Assembly: GCF_900343145.1 (NCBI RefSeq)
Contig: NZ_LT996886.1
Coordinates: forward strand, 124,001 to 188,000
From: Tessaracoccus timonensis
GTDB lineage: Bacteria > Actinomycetota > Actinomycetes > Propionibacteriales > Propionibacteriaceae
Direction of reading: 5' to 3'
DNA length: 64,000 nucleotides
How positions within the stretch are numbered: position 1 is the first letter of the stretch; each line of letters begins with the position of its first letter. The notes below the pieces were generated by a model that was given only the letters and a program-made list of their open reading frames with translations, did not search any database and had not been told where the DNA came from. Position numbers and translations under genes: made by a program. Positions 1 to 9,334 of this stretch are shown in pieces.

Positions 1-155
1 TCGCCCGCCACTCCTTCAGTGAGGTCAGCGAGAATGCCTGTGGTGGCGACGACGGTGAGGCGCCCGTCTGATGCAGCCGACGGTGAACGTCCAGGCGCCA
101 CGACGGCGACGGTGAGGACAAGCCCCACCGCCGCCGCCTTCAGCCACTTGCTCAC
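1..155 (-). CDS. Metal ABC transporter substrate-binding protein, N-terminus (partial)
   Basis: Reading the minus strand from a GTG at 155 gives a signal peptide (about residues 5-30, ending near PSAASDG) followed by [19 protein letters not shown]. This is the typical mature start of zinc/manganese cluster A-I solute-binding proteins. The gene runs off the left edge. Its GTG overlaps the stop of the upstream surface-protein gene in a GTGA arrangement, so the two are probably translationally coupled. Pairing of such a binding protein with an anchored-repeat surface protein is known in actinobacteria ('anchored repeat ABC transporter'). Zinc as substrate is inferred from the Zur-like box upstream of the pair. 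Confidence 0.75.
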   Translation of the reverse strand, partial: MSKWLKAAAVGLVLTVAVVAPGRSPSAASDGRLTVVATTGILADLTEGVAG

Positions 156-2821
156 CGGTTGGCCCGGCGGGCAAGCACGGCGGCTGCACCGATGAAGGTG
201 AGCAGCGCAACAGCCGCCGTCGATGCCGCACTTGCGGCGGAAGCTGACCCAGCGGAGGCAGGGGGAAGCACCTCTGCGCCGTCAGCGCCCGACTGAGGCA
301 TACCCGCGCCCGGCTTGCACGGTGTGCCGTTGGCGTAGGCCCAGGTGACCTCATTGATCATGGCCTTGCCATCCTTCATGAACACACCGCCGTCGCCGGC
401 TTCAGCTTGGGAGGAAGCAAGCTTGCCTGCCGGCTTGGATTGCGGTGCGCTTCCGCCAGACTTGGTGAACCACAGCTGGTCCACCACCTGACCGAAGTTT
501 CCAGAGGTGAACACCCCTACCTTGCCCGGCCCGGAGGCGCTGACGAGGGAGAAACGCACCTCGCCGGTGCTTCCAGCTAGCAGGGATTCGTGCATGGTGT
601 TCGCCCCGAGCCACGGCACACCCGATACCTGCGCGGATGCAATCATCCACACCGGGCTGCCCTGGCTGGCCACAAAGTCGATACCGGCGGGAGCCGTAGC
701 CTTGGCCGCGTTGCCGACGATGAACGTCTGCGACGCGGGGTCAACCCACTGTGCGGGAGATTTGCGGTCGTCCTTGAGCGATGCGACGAGCTTGCCGCCC
801 TCGATCTTGGGTCCGAAGTCGAAGTGACCGTTCGTCGCGCCTTGACCACCGGAACCCACCTTGAAGCGGAGGGTCGACGTCGTAGCCATGGGCTGGCCGG
901 ACTTCGACGTGGTGGACATCTTCACAGTGAGCGCGTAGTCACCCGGAGCGGAGAACACCCAGTTCGGGTGCACGTGCGTGTTGGCGGGGATCGTCACCGA
1001 GCCACCGGACTTGCCGCCTGGCCCCGAGGGCTGCTTGGCGGTCTTGGCAGCGGCGATTTCTTCCTTCGTGGCCGGCCGCACGTTGGTGTGCTTCTTGCAC
1101 TCCCCCAGGCTTGGCTTCATGGTGGGTGCGTTGTCCGACGGTGTGCTCGTCGAAGACGCCGACCCGCCTGCGGGATGCTCACCTGCGGGCTTGCCGCCCG
1201 ACTTGTCAGCATCATTGCGATCAGGGGCGCTTGCCGGAGGTTGGGCCTTGCCGTCACCGGCGGATGCGTCCGCATTGCCCTTGCCGCGGAACTGGTCGCC
1301 GACGGTGAACGTGTAGGTCTTCGGCTCAGACTTCACATCCTTGCCACCCGCGGTACCTTCCGCCACGACGGTGAACTTGTAGACACCTGGCTTGGCGAAA
1401 ATCCAGTTCGCATGCACGTGCGCCGGGGCATTCACGGGAAGCGTCGCCCCGTCGACAAGCTGGTACTGGTTGCCATCCAGCAGCGCCGACGGACCACCGA
1501 ATGAGGTCTGCCCGTAGACGTGGACGGCTCCCGGGCCTTCGACGGACTGGAAGCGCAGCGTCACCTTCGGATCGACGCCGCCGCCTTGCGTGCCGAGCGT
1601 GTCCCAGCCTGGCCACAGGAGGTTCGGATCTTGCGTCATGGACAGCGCGTACCCCTTCGGGCCGCCTGGCCATCCGGCCGGAATCTTCTCGTTCCAGGCG
1701 GCAGACTTCACGTGGAGTTCCACCTTGGCCGGGTCTCTACGAACGTGGGAGCCCGTGACGTCTTCCTTCAGATCCAACGCCAACTTGCCCTGCCTGGCCG
1801 TGACATTGAATGCATCGACGTGGCCGCGGTCAAACACCGTCATCGCCTGCGGCGCAGGCTTGGGAGCAGGCTTCGCGGTCGGCTTAGCGGTTGGCTTCGC
1901 GGTTGGCTTGGCAGTCGGCTTAGCGGTTGGCTTCGCAGTCGGCTTGGCAGTCGGCTTAGCCGTGGGCTTTGCAGTCGGCTTAGCGGTCGGTTTCGCCGTC
2001 GGCTTGGCGGTTGGCTTCGCAGTCGGCTTCGCCGTCGGCTTGGCGGTTGGCTTCGCAGTCGGCTTGGCCGTTGGCTTTGGTGAAGGTTTCACCGAGGGCT
2101 TGGGCGAGGGCTTCGGCGTCGGCTTGGGCTCGGGCGCGTCAGTGGCATACCCCTTACCGCGGAACTCATCGCCGACGGTGAACACGTACTGCTGCGAGGC
2201 CGACTCCACCTTCTTGCCGCTCTTCGTGCCTACCGCTTTCACCTTGAGCTTGTACACGCCGGGCTTGGTGAAAATCCAGTGGGCGTGCGTGTGGGCAGGA
2301 TATGTCTGCTTGCGGACGGCACCACTCTTCAGATCCAGCGTGCCGCCTTCGAGCAGCGGCTCAACACCGCCGAAGGAGCCGCTGCTGAACAGGTGCACGT
2401 TGCCCGGGCCCTTGACGTCCTGGAACACCAAATCGACGGCCTCTTCGAAGCCGGTGCCCTGGATACCAAGAGTGTCCCATCCCGGCCACAGCAGGTTCTG
2501 GTTCTGCGTCATGGGCAGCCAGTAGGCCTTCGGCGCGCCCGGAACCCCGTCAGGGATGTCCTGCAGCGCTGCCGATTTCACGTGCAGTTCGACGCTCTCA
2601 GGTGCGCGCTCAACGTGGCTACCCGTCGCATCCTCCTTGAGGTTCAGTTGCAGCGCCCCGTTCTTCACTGTCACGTTGAACGCATCAACGTGTCCCTGAT
2701 CGAGGATGAGTGGGGCGCTATCAGCTCTCGCCGTCGTCGGCACAGCCACGGCGAGGAGCGCGGCGATCAAGCTGATGGCTACGGCCCGCCAGGCGGCGGG
2801 CGCGCTGCTTCGTATGCTCAT
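152..2821 (-). CDS. ABC-transporter-associated repeat surface protein (choice-of-anchor M type)
   Basis: 889 aa. An N-terminal signal peptide (residues 1-33, cut near TARADS) is followed by three copies of the actinobacterial surface-anchored module. Each copy carries a His-rich signature: [15 protein letters not shown] and THVHPNWVF. Modules 1 and 2 are separated by a long Pro-Thr-Ala-Lys linker. The C-terminus has LPPASAGS, a hydrophobic stretch and a short basic tail (RRANR), an architecture like a sortase signal but without a canonical LPXTG. The protein probably sits on the cell surface and binds or relays metal to the coupled ABC transporter. The His clusters and the upstream Zur-like box suggest zinc. 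Its start ATG lies 26 bp from that box. Confidence 0.85.
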   Translation of the reverse strand: MSIRSSAPAAWRAVAISLIAALLAVAVPTTARADSAPLILDQGHVDAFNVTVKNGALQLNLKEDATGSHVERAPESVELHVKSAALQDIPDGVPGAPKAYWLPMTQNQNLLWPGWDTLGIQGTGFEEAVDLVFQDVKGPGNVHLFSSGSFGGVEPLLEGGTLDLKSGAVRKQTYPAHTHAHWIFTKPGVYKLKVKAVGTKSGKKVESASQQYVFTVGDEFRGKGYATDAPEPKPTPKPSPKPSVKPSPKPTAKPTAKPTAKPTAKPTAKPTAKPTAKPTAKPTAKPTAKPTAKPTAKPTAKPTAKPTAKPTAKPTAKPAPKPAPQAMTVFDRGHVDAFNVTARQGKLALDLKEDVTGSHVRRDPAKVELHVKSAAWNEKIPAGWPGGPKGYALSMTQDPNLLWPGWDTLGTQGGGVDPKVTLRFQSVEGPGAVHVYGQTSFGGPSALLDGNQYQLVDGATLPVNAPAHVHANWIFAKPGVYKFTVVAEGTAGGKDVKSEPKTYTFTVGDQFRGKGNADASAGDGKAQPPASAPDRNDADKSGGKPAGEHPAGGSASSTSTPSDNAPTMKPSLGECKKHTNVRPATKEEIAAAKTAKQPSGPGGKSGGSVTIPANTHVHPNWVFSAPGDYALTVKMSTTSKSGQPMATTSTLRFKVGSGGQGATNGHFDFGPKIEGGKLVASLKDDRKSPAQWVDPASQTFIVGNAAKATAPAGIDFVASQGSPVWMIASAQVSGVPWLGANTMHESLLAGSTGEVRFSLVSASGPGKVGVFTSGNFGQVVDQLWFTKSGGSAPQSKPAGKLASSQAEAGDGGVFMKDGKAMINEVTWAYANGTPCKPGAGMPQSGADGAEVLPPASAGSASAASAASTAAVALLTFIGAAAVLARRANR
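1869..2072 (-). repeat. Tandem 12-bp repeat encoding a PTAK linker
   Basis: About 17 consecutive 12-bp units encode Pro-Thr-Ala-Lys repeats between the first and second surface modules. Units differ mainly at third codon positions, so purifying selection on the protein is likely. Similar PSPK/PAPK units flank the array. A Pro/Lys-rich spacer of this kind is typical of wall-spanning linkers, and copy number could vary between strains. Confidence 0.9.
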
Positions 2822-2847
2822 GTGTCACTTCCAATCTCTGACATTCA

Positions 2848-2862
2848 TGAAAATCATTATCA
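2848..2862 (-). promoter_or_regulatory. Zur/Fur-like operator
   Basis: On the minus strand this reads TGATAATGATTTTCA, a near-perfect palindrome that closely resembles the actinobacterial Zur box (TGAAAATGATTTTCA type). It lies 26 bp upstream of the surface-protein start and 46 bp upstream of the divergent lipB start. Repression of the surface protein/ABC operon when zinc is replete is the natural inference. A Fur-family iron regulator is the alternative. Confidence 0.75.
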
Positions 2863-2907
2863 TTAGCTCTGGATGGTTTTCAAGTTGAACGGGCGTAGGA
2901 TGTTCGA

Positions 2908-3549
2908 ATGCTGACGTTCGAGGAGCTCGGCTTGGGGACAGCCGACGCGGAGTACATGGAAACTTGGGAATACCAACGCGTCATTCACGACGAAGTCGCC
3001 GCCGGGAAGCGCGGGGGGCACGTGTTGCTCGTCGAGCATTCGCCGGTGTACACCGCCGGACGTCGCACCACCGACGAGATGAAGCCGCGCGACGGCACGC
3101 CGGTGGTCGACACCGACCGCGGCGGCCTCATCACGTACCACGGGCCAGGGCAACTCGTCGGCTATCCCATCGTCCACCTTGCAGAGGGCATGGGCGTGGT
3201 CGACCACGTGCGGAAACTCGAGGAAGCCATCATCAACCTGCTGGACGAGTACGGCATCGCTGCCGGTCGCGTCACCGGGCGTACCGGGGTGTGGCTGCCC
3301 GCCACCCCCACCAGGCTCGAGCGCAAGATATGCGCCATCGGAGTGCGCGTGAGTAGACGCACTACGCTGCACGGCTTCGCCCTGAACGTGCGCTCCAGCG
3401 CCGAGCGCTTCGGCAACATCATCCCTTGTGGCATCGACGACGCGGATGTCACATCGATCGAAGAAGAGCTCCCCGGCGAGTGGACGGTGCAGCAGGTTGC
3501 CCGCGACATTCGCCCCCACCTCACCGCAGCACTTTCTTTCGCGAACTGA
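2908..3549 (+). CDS. lipB: Octanoyl-[acyl-carrier-protein]:protein N-octanoyltransferase
   Basis: 213 aa, normal family length. LipB moves the octanoyl group from acyl carrier protein to lipoyl domains of 2-oxoacid dehydrogenases and the glycine cleavage system, in the cytoplasm. The signature RGGLITYHGPGQ is at residues 71-82. The acyl-cysteine is Cys174 in NIIPCGI, and the catalytic lysine is in ERKICAIG. It sits 17 bp upstream of lipA, so the two steps of lipoate synthesis are co-transcribed. Confidence 0.96.
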   Translation: MLTFEELGLGTADAEYMETWEYQRVIHDEVAAGKRGGHVLLVEHSPVYTAGRRTTDEMKPRDGTPVVDTDRGGLITYHGPGQLVGYPIVHLAEGMGVVDHVRKLEEAIINLLDEYGIAAGRVTGRTGVWLPATPTRLERKICAIGVRVSRRTTLHGFALNVRSSAERFGNIIPCGIDDADVTSIEEELPGEWTVQQVARDIRPHLTAALSFAN

Positions 3550-3566
3550 TTGAGTAGGGTTGCATC

Positions 3567-4496
3567 GTGACTGCCGTGAAGCCTGAGGGCCGGAAACTCC
3601 TTCGAGTCGAGGCCAAGAATGCCCAGACCCCCATCGAGCGTAAGCCGGAGTGGATCCGCACCAAGGCGAAGATGGGCCCCAACTACAACGATCTGCAGCA
3701 CATCGTGAAGTCGGGCGACCTCCACACCGTGTGCCAGGAGGCGGGCTGTCCCAACATCTACGAGTGCTGGGAAGACAGGGAGTCGACGTTCCTGATCGGC
3801 GGCGACCAGTGCACCCGTCGCTGCGATTTCTGCCAGATCACGTCCGCGAAGCCTGATGGCTACGACCCGACCGAGCCCCTACGCGTTGCCGCATCCGTGA
3901 AGAAGATGGGGCTGCGCTACGCCACCGTCACCGGTGTGTGCCGCGACGATCTGGAAGATGAGGGTGCCTGGCTGTATGCCGAAACGATCCGCCAGATTCA
4001 CCAGGTCAACCCCGGTGTTGGTGTAGAGATGCTCGCGCCCGATTTCTCGGGCAAGCGAGATCTCGTGCACCAGGTGCTCGACGCGAAGCCCGAGGTGTTC
4101 GCGCACAATGTCGAGACAGTCCCCCGTATCTTCAAGCGCATCCGCCCCGGTTTCCGCTACGAGCGCTCACTCGACGTGCTCCGCATGTCCCGCGACGAGG
4201 GGCTCGTCACCAAGTCGAACCTCATCCTCGGCATGGGTGAGACCCGCGACGAGATCTCCCAGGCGTTGCAGGATCTCCACGATGCAGGCGCGGAGCTCAT
4301 CACCATCACGCAGTACCTGCGCCCTGGGCCGACGCTATTGCCCATCGACCGCTGGGTGACGCCGCAGGAGTTCGATGAGCTGGCGGAGGAGGCCAAGGAG
4401 ATCGGATACGCTGGTGTGCTGTCCGGGCCGCTGGTCCGGTCGTCGTATCGCGCGGGTCGGCTGTACCGAACCGCGATGGAAGCTCGGAAGAAGTGA
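3567..4496 (+). CDS. lipA: Lipoyl synthase (radical SAM)
   Basis: 309 aa. LipA inserts two sulfurs into protein-bound octanoate using SAM and two 4Fe-4S clusters. The auxiliary cluster cysteines are Cys56, Cys61 and Cys67. The radical SAM CxxxCxxC motif is Cys82, Cys86 and Cys89 (CTRRCDFC). The conserved RSSY motif is near the C-terminus. The GTG start follows lipB by 17 bp. Confidence 0.97.
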   Translation: MTAVKPEGRKLLRVEAKNAQTPIERKPEWIRTKAKMGPNYNDLQHIVKSGDLHTVCQEAGCPNIYECWEDRESTFLIGGDQCTRRCDFCQITSAKPDGYDPTEPLRVAASVKKMGLRYATVTGVCRDDLEDEGAWLYAETIRQIHQVNPGVGVEMLAPDFSGKRDLVHQVLDAKPEVFAHNVETVPRIFKRIRPGFRYERSLDVLRMSRDEGLVTKSNLILGMGETRDEISQALQDLHDAGAELITITQYLRPGPTLLPIDRWVTPQEFDELAEEAKEIGYAGVLSGPLVRSSYRAGRLYRTAMEARKK

Positions 4497-4511
4497 GCTC
4501 GGAAAGGCACC

Positions 4512-5285
4512 ATGGCGAAAAGTGAACGCGCGAAGGCGCTAGCGGCCAAGCAGAAGGCGGAGGCCAAGGCGAGGAAGCTGGCGAAAAAGAATTCCTCCGA
4601 CCCCAAAGACTGGGGCATGGTCAAACAGATCAGGGAGGTCTACCGGGTCACCAAGGAGCAAGACCCGAAGCTGCCGCTGTACCTCGCGCTCGCTTTCCTC
4701 ATCCCCTTCGCCATCATCCTCGGCCTGACGATCTGGCTGTCGAACGGCTGGCTTGGCATCGTTTTGTGGGGCGTGCTTGCCGTCATGACCGGCATCATGT
4801 GCATGACGATCGTGCTCACGCAACGCGCAAAGAAAGCCACCATCACCCGCTACGAGGGGCAGGCCGGGTCAGCTGAGGTCGCCCTGTCGATGCTCCCGGA
4901 GAAGAAGTGGTTCTCCACCCCCGGTATTGCCGCGAACCGTCAGCTCGACGTCGTGCACCGCACCGTTGGCCCCGGCGGGTTGATCCTGATTGGTGACGGC
5001 GAGCCGGGGCGCCTGAAGCAGATGCTCGCGAGCGAAAAGAAGAAGCACGACCAGATCCTCTACGGCGTCCAAGCGCAGATCATCCAGATGGGCAATGGGG
5101 CTGGCCAGGTGCCGCTTTCGAAGCTCACCGACCACATCAAGAAGCTCCCCAAGCAGCTGACGGATTCGCAAATCCAGGAGACACGCCAGCGGCTGAAGTC
5201 GCTCGACGCGATGCGCCCCAAGATGCCCATCCCGAAGGGGCCCATGAATATGAAGGGTGCCCGCAAGGCCATGCGCGGCCACTGA
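4512..5285 (+). CDS. DUF4191 membrane protein
   Basis: 257 aa. A highly charged Lys/Ala-rich N-terminus (about 1-30) is followed by two adjacent membrane segments (about 57-77 and 80-100) and a long cytoplasmic C-terminal half. DUF4191 proteins are conserved next to lipA in actinobacteria; no function is established. Gene order and 15-bp spacing from lipA suggest one transcript. The ATG start is preceded by a GGAAAGG ribosome-binding site. Confidence 0.85.
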   Translation: MAKSERAKALAAKQKAEAKARKLAKKNSSDPKDWGMVKQIREVYRVTKEQDPKLPLYLALAFLIPFAIILGLTIWLSNGWLGIVLWGVLAVMTGIMCMTIVLTQRAKKATITRYEGQAGSAEVALSMLPEKKWFSTPGIAANRQLDVVHRTVGPGGLILIGDGEPGRLKQMLASEKKKHDQILYGVQAQIIQMGNGAGQVPLSKLTDHIKKLPKQLTDSQIQETRQRLKSLDAMRPKMPIPKGPMNMKGARKAMRGH

Positions 5286-5286
5286 C

Positions 5287-7047
5287 GTGGCCAACATCGT
5301 CAACGCCGAAGGTATCACGCACGGCTTCGGCACCAGGATTCTCCTCGACGACGTCTCCCTCGGCCTGGGAGCCGGCGACGTGGTGGGCGTCGTCGGGCGC
5401 AATGGCGACGGCAAATCCACGCTCCTGCGCATCCTCACCGGTTCGCTCACTCCCGATGCGGGGCGGGTGACCGTCTCCAATTCCGCATCCATCGGCACGC
5501 TCGGCCAGCAGCACATTGGCGACGACACCGACACCATTCGCGACGTCGCCCTCGGCGGCGAGCCCGACCATGTATTCGCGCGTCACGCCGAGCAGCGCGC
5601 CGTCGTCGAAGCACTACTGCCGGGCATTGATCTCGACCGCCCGCTGGGTGAGCTCTCGGGTGGCGAGCGCCGTCGCGTGGGGCTGGTCTCCGTGCTCCTC
5701 GGCCCGCACGACCTCCTCGTGCTCGACGAGCCCACGAACCATCTCGATGTCGAGGCCATCGCGTTCCTAGCGGGGCATCTTGCCGAGCGCACCCGCGCAG
5801 GGTTGGCGATGCTCGTCGTGAGCCACGACCGCTGGTTCCTCGATGCGGTGTGCACCCGGATCTGGGAGGTGCACGACGCCATGGTCGACGCCTACGACGG
5901 CGGCTACGCGGCCTACGTGCTGGCTCGCGTGGAACGCCAGCGCCAGGCGGCGGCGAACGAAGCTCGTCGGAAGAATCTGGCCCGCAAGGAACTGGCCTGG
6001 CTCAGGCGCGGCGCGCCGGCGCGCACGTCGAAACCGAAGTTCCGCATCGAGGCCGCCAACGAGCTCATCAAGGGCGAGCCGGAGCCGCGCGACAAGCTGC
6101 AGCTGGAGCGGTTCGCGACCGCGCGCCTGGGCAAGGACGTCTTTGACCTCATCAACGTGAGCTACGAGGTGGGCGGCAAGCGTCTGCTGCAGGGCCTGGA
6201 TTGGTCGATCGGCCCTGGCGAGCGCATCGGGCTCGTAGGCGTGAACGGGGCGGGGAAAACGTCGCTGTTGGATCTGCTCGCGGGGCTCCGCTCCCCTAGC
6301 CAGGGCAAGATCAAGCGCGGCCAGACCATCCGTTTGGCCTACCTCTCGCAGGCCGTTGGCGAGCTGGATGACGACGATCGGGTGCTGCAATCCGTACAGC
6401 GGCTCAAGCAGGAAACCAAGCTCGCCACCGGGCGCGAGGCCAGTGCATCCAATCTGCTGGAGGAATTCGGGTTCACCGGCGACAAGCTCGTCGCACGCAT
6501 CGGAGATCTCTCCGGCGGCGAGCCGCGACGGCTGCAGTTCCTGCGTTTGCTGCTCACCGAACCGAACGTGCTCATCTTGGACGAACCGACGAACGACCTC
6601 GATATCGACACGCTCACCGTCATCGAGGACTACCTCGACACCTGGCCGGGCACGCTCATCGTCGTCTCCCACGACCGCTACTTCCTGGAGCGCGTCACCG
6701 ACGTCACCTACGCGCTGCTCGGCGACGGCACGTGCGGGCTACTGCCTGGCGGGGTCGACGAGTACCTGGCACGCCGGCGTGCGGCGTTGGAGGCGGCGAA
6801 CGAGACCGCCCAACCGGCCACGCAGAAGCAGCCTTCCGACGCCGCCCAAGAGCGTGCGCGCAAGAAGGAATTGGCGAGGCTCGAAGGCCAGCTCGACAAG
6901 GTGGAGCGAGAGATCGCCACACTGCACGAGAAGATGGCGGCAGCTGCGACGGACTACGAGCGCCTCGCCGCGCTCAATGCCGAGCTCCAAGACGCTGAGG
7001 CTCGGCGGGACGCAATTGAGGAAGCCTGGCTGGAGGCGGCACAGTAG
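5287..7047 (+). CDS. ABC-F family ATPase (Uup/EttA-like)
   Basis: 586 aa from a GTG 1 bp after the DUF4191 stop. A longer in-frame start at 5257 would lie inside that gene, so it was rejected. There are two ABC modules and no membrane segments. Walker A sequences are GRNGDGKST and GVNGAGKTS, and signature motifs are LSGGERRR and LSGGEPRR. A linker lies between the modules, and a C-terminal charged helix (about 515-580) is predicted as coiled coil, as in Uup. ABC-F proteins act on ribosomes or branched DNA rather than in transport. Asp in the first Walker A glycine loop is slightly unusual. Confidence 0.88.
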   Translation: MANIVNAEGITHGFGTRILLDDVSLGLGAGDVVGVVGRNGDGKSTLLRILTGSLTPDAGRVTVSNSASIGTLGQQHIGDDTDTIRDVALGGEPDHVFARHAEQRAVVEALLPGIDLDRPLGELSGGERRRVGLVSVLLGPHDLLVLDEPTNHLDVEAIAFLAGHLAERTRAGLAMLVVSHDRWFLDAVCTRIWEVHDAMVDAYDGGYAAYVLARVERQRQAAANEARRKNLARKELAWLRRGAPARTSKPKFRIEAANELIKGEPEPRDKLQLERFATARLGKDVFDLINVSYEVGGKRLLQGLDWSIGPGERIGLVGVNGAGKTSLLDLLAGLRSPSQGKIKRGQTIRLAYLSQAVGELDDDDRVLQSVQRLKQETKLATGREASASNLLEEFGFTGDKLVARIGDLSGGEPRRLQFLRLLLTEPNVLILDEPTNDLDIDTLTVIEDYLDTWPGTLIVVSHDRYFLERVTDVTYALLGDGTCGLLPGGVDEYLARRRAALEAANETAQPATQKQPSDAAQERARKKELARLEGQLDKVEREIATLHEKMAAAATDYERLAALNAELQDAEARRDAIEEAWLEAAQ

Positions 7048-7050
7048 CGG

Positions 7051-7962
7051 CTACCTACCGTCGCTGAGCATGGCGGCGATGCGGGCGTTGCGGGCGCGCC
7101 ACTCCTGCGACGTGTGCGGCTGCTCCAGCACCTCGACGCCGCTGGGTGCCACGCGCCAGGCGCCGACGGTAGCGACGATAACCTCCCACGCCTCGGCGTC
7201 CGTGGCCGATTCCCGCCAGTGGGTGAGCCACTGTGCGGTCTGGAGGTCGTCGGGCTCACCGTGTAGGTGGAGGGTGCACCGTCGCGTATCCGGGGATACT
7301 TCTATGCGCTGGACGTCTGCGTCCACGAGCGCCGTGAGCAGTGTGGGCTGCAGCGGTATCGGTTCGGGCGCTGAGCGCACCACGGCGCTGGCGCCGTCGC
7401 GCTCCCAAGAGCGCAGCCAGGAGCGAGCGCCGTCGGGGCACGCCGCGAGGAGCAGCGTCGAGACCGCGTCGAGCGAAGCGGTGAAACGAAGCCGTACGTC
7501 ACCGTCGCTGGCTTCAGTGGATCCGCCTCCGATGCGCGCTTCGTCGAGCAGTGTTTGCAGCGCGGTGTCGTCGACGGGGCTGGTCCATCGTTGCTTCCAC
7601 CGGGAGAGTTTGAGCAGCACGGTGGCGGCACCGGTGGGCAGCGTGACTTCTAGCCGTGGGTCCAGGATGCTGCGGGCGCGGCCCTCGTCGAAGATCGTCT
7701 TGCATTGTTCGACGGCGCGTCGCACCGCCACCGCGTCGAGGTCGGGCCGAAGCGTGATGTGGGCCCGGTAGGTGCGTGCGAGCCCGCCCGCCGTCACTGG
7801 GCGGTCGACGCTCGCCTCGACGACGTCGTCGACGGTGCGGAGCTGCTCGACGAGAGCCTCCTCCAGGCCGATCCGGGCGACGCTCTGGGCGCCTTGCGCC
7901 GCCGTTCCGGCCGCAACGCGCCCAACGAACCCCAGGCCCCGCAGCAGTTTCGACACCTTCAT
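7051..7962 (-). CDS. Conserved hypothetical protein
   Basis: 303 aa from an ATG at 7962 preceded by GGAAAGG. A longer frame exists upstream but would read through the inverted repeat, so the shorter start is preferred. I do not recognise the family. The N-terminus (KLLRGLGFVGRVAAGTAA) could form an amphipathic helix. The rest is soluble with several Trp-rich stretches and no evident catalytic motif. It ends 3 bp from the convergent ABC-F gene. Confidence 0.6.
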   Translation of the reverse strand: MKVSKLLRGLGFVGRVAAGTAAQGAQSVARIGLEEALVEQLRTVDDVVEASVDRPVTAGGLARTYRAHITLRPDLDAVAVRRAVEQCKTIFDEGRARSILDPRLEVTLPTGAATVLLKLSRWKQRWTSPVDDTALQTLLDEARIGGGSTEASDGDVRLRFTASLDAVSTLLLAACPDGARSWLRSWERDGASAVVRSAPEPIPLQPTLLTALVDADVQRIEVSPDTRRCTLHLHGEPDDLQTAQWLTHWRESATDAEAWEVIVATVGAWRVAPSGVEVLEQPHTSQEWRARNARIAAMLSDGR

Positions 7963-7984
7963 GCCCGCACCTTTCCGTTGAACC

Positions 7985-8040
7985 CAAAGATAGATCAAGT
8001 TCGTGGTGCGTCTACCCGCCACGAACTTGATCTATCTTTG
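7985..8040. repeat. Perfect 22-bp inverted repeat between divergent genes
   Basis: Arms 7985-8006 and 8019-8040 are exact reverse complements (CAAAGATAGATCAAGTTCGTGG) with a 12-nt loop. The element lies 22 bp upstream of the minus-strand gene and 56 bp upstream of the plus-strand ATPase. A terminator is unlikely between divergent genes. A shared operator or a mobile palindromic unit are both possible. Confidence 0.9.
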
Positions 8041-8096
8041 CCCCACCGAATGGGCGACGCCGCAATGTGTCAGACCCGGCACCTACCCTTGGGCGC

Positions 8097-9233
8097 ATGT
8101 ACACGACATTGGCTGTCTCCGGGTACCGCTCGTTGCGCGACGTCGTGCTGCCGCTCGGGCGCGTCACCGTGGTCACCGGCGGCAACGGAACAGGAAAATC
8201 CAACCTCTACAAGGCCCTTCGCCTGCTGGCAGCCTGCGGTCGGGGCGGGGTGGTCGGGGCCCTCGCCGCAGAGGGCGGGCTCCCGTCGGTGTTATGGGCA
8301 GGCCCAGAACAGCTCAGCGGCGCCAGGCGCACCGGGTGCGTAGAGGGCACGGTGCGCTCCGGGCCCGTCAGCCTGCGCATCGGCGTGGGCGGGCAGGCCA
8401 CCAGCTACCTCATCGACCTAGGTCTGCCCCAGCAAAGCCACAACACCAGGTTCAACCTCGACCCGGAGATCAAACGAGAAGCCGTCTGGCTAGGGCCCAT
8501 TCTGCGCCCAAGCGCCATCGTCGCCCGCCGCAAACACGCCGCGGCGGAAGTCCGCGACGAAGCCTGGCAGCGTGTGGCGGCGCTGGCCCCCTACGAGTCG
8601 CTCCTCGACGCCACTGCACTCGACGTGGTGCGAGACATGCGCGACGAGCTCGCCAGCTGGCGCTTCCACGATTGGCTGCGCACTGACCCCGACGCTCCCG
8701 CCCGGCGCCCGCACGTCGGTACCCGCTCCCCCAGCTTGTCCGACGATGGCGGCAACCTGGCCGCCACACTGCAGACCATCATCGAAGCCGAGAGCGCGCC
8801 CGTCGGGGCACTCATCGACGATGCCTTCCCCGGGTCCGAACTACATGTCCACACCGACGGCGCCTTGTTCGACGTCGCCCTCACCCAGCCCGGCATGCTG
8901 CGCCCACTGCGGGGAGCCGAACTGTCCGACGGCACGCTGCGGTACCTCATGCTCGTCGCGGCCTTGCACGCGCCGCGCCCGCCGGCGCTCATCGCGCTGA
9001 ACGAGCCGGAGCAGAGCCTGCATCGCTCCCTCATCGAGCCGCTCGCGCGCCTCATCGAGGGCGCAGCGCAGCGCACGCAGATCATCGTCGTTACCCATAA
9101 CGACGAGTTAGCAGCCGCGCTCGAGCAGGGCCCCGACACCGAACACATCCACCTCGCAAAAGACCTGGGCGAGACGCTGATCGAGGGGCAGGGCCTGCTC
9201 TCGAAGCCGCATTGGGAATGGGGACGCCGCTGA
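8097..9233 (+). CDS. AAA family ATPase (RecF/SMC-like, AAA_21)
   Basis: 378 aa from the ATG at 8097; an upstream in-frame ATG at 8067 has poor support. It has an SMC-type Walker A (GGNGTGKSN, about residues 28-36), a degenerate signature region (ELSDGTLRYL), Walker B with NEPEQSLH, and a switch His in VVTHNDE. These place it with single-polypeptide RecF/OLD-like ATPases, many of which act in DNA repair or defence. No partner nuclease is adjacent, so the function is open. No clear Shine-Dalgarno is seen, and the transcript may be leaderless. Confidence 0.8.
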   Translation: MYTTLAVSGYRSLRDVVLPLGRVTVVTGGNGTGKSNLYKALRLLAACGRGGVVGALAAEGGLPSVLWAGPEQLSGARRTGCVEGTVRSGPVSLRIGVGGQATSYLIDLGLPQQSHNTRFNLDPEIKREAVWLGPILRPSAIVARRKHAAAEVRDEAWQRVAALAPYESLLDATALDVVRDMRDELASWRFHDWLRTDPDAPARRPHVGTRSPSLSDDGGNLAATLQTIIEAESAPVGALIDDAFPGSELHVHTDGALFDVALTQPGMLRPLRGAELSDGTLRYLMLVAALHAPRPPALIALNEPEQSLHRSLIEPLARLIEGAAQRTQIIVVTHNDELAAALEQGPDTEHIHLAKDLGETLIEGQGLLSKPHWEWGRR

Positions 9234-9300
9234 CGCTTCGTCGCCCTGGCGAGTGCGGGTTCGTGCGCCTGTTTGGCCCACTCCACAGTGCGGTGCTAAA

Positions 9301-9334
9301 GTTCAACACATGATGAATTCAACGAGTGTTGAAC
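9301..9334 (+). promoter_or_regulatory. Candidate TetR operator overlapping the start of the exporter operon
   Basis: GTTCAACAC (9301-9309) and GTGTTGAAC (9326-9334) are perfect inverted 9-bp arms separated by 16 bp. The ATG at 9310 lies inside. TAAAGT just upstream could be a -10 for a leaderless mRNA. Because the operon ends with a TetR-type gene, autorepression through this site is likely. Confidence 0.6.

Noticed and set aside
590-1504. Long plus-strand open frame across the surface-protein gene
   Set aside because: Shadow frame opposite a clear GC-rich coding region; no protein-like features.
1590-2525. Plus-strand frame rich in Gly/Val/Ala repeats ([11 protein letters not shown])
   Set aside because: It is the complementary reading of the PTAK repeat, not an elastin-like gene.
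7985-8040. Rho-independent terminator
   Set aside because: It lies between divergent gene starts; stem is AT-rich and has no U-tract.
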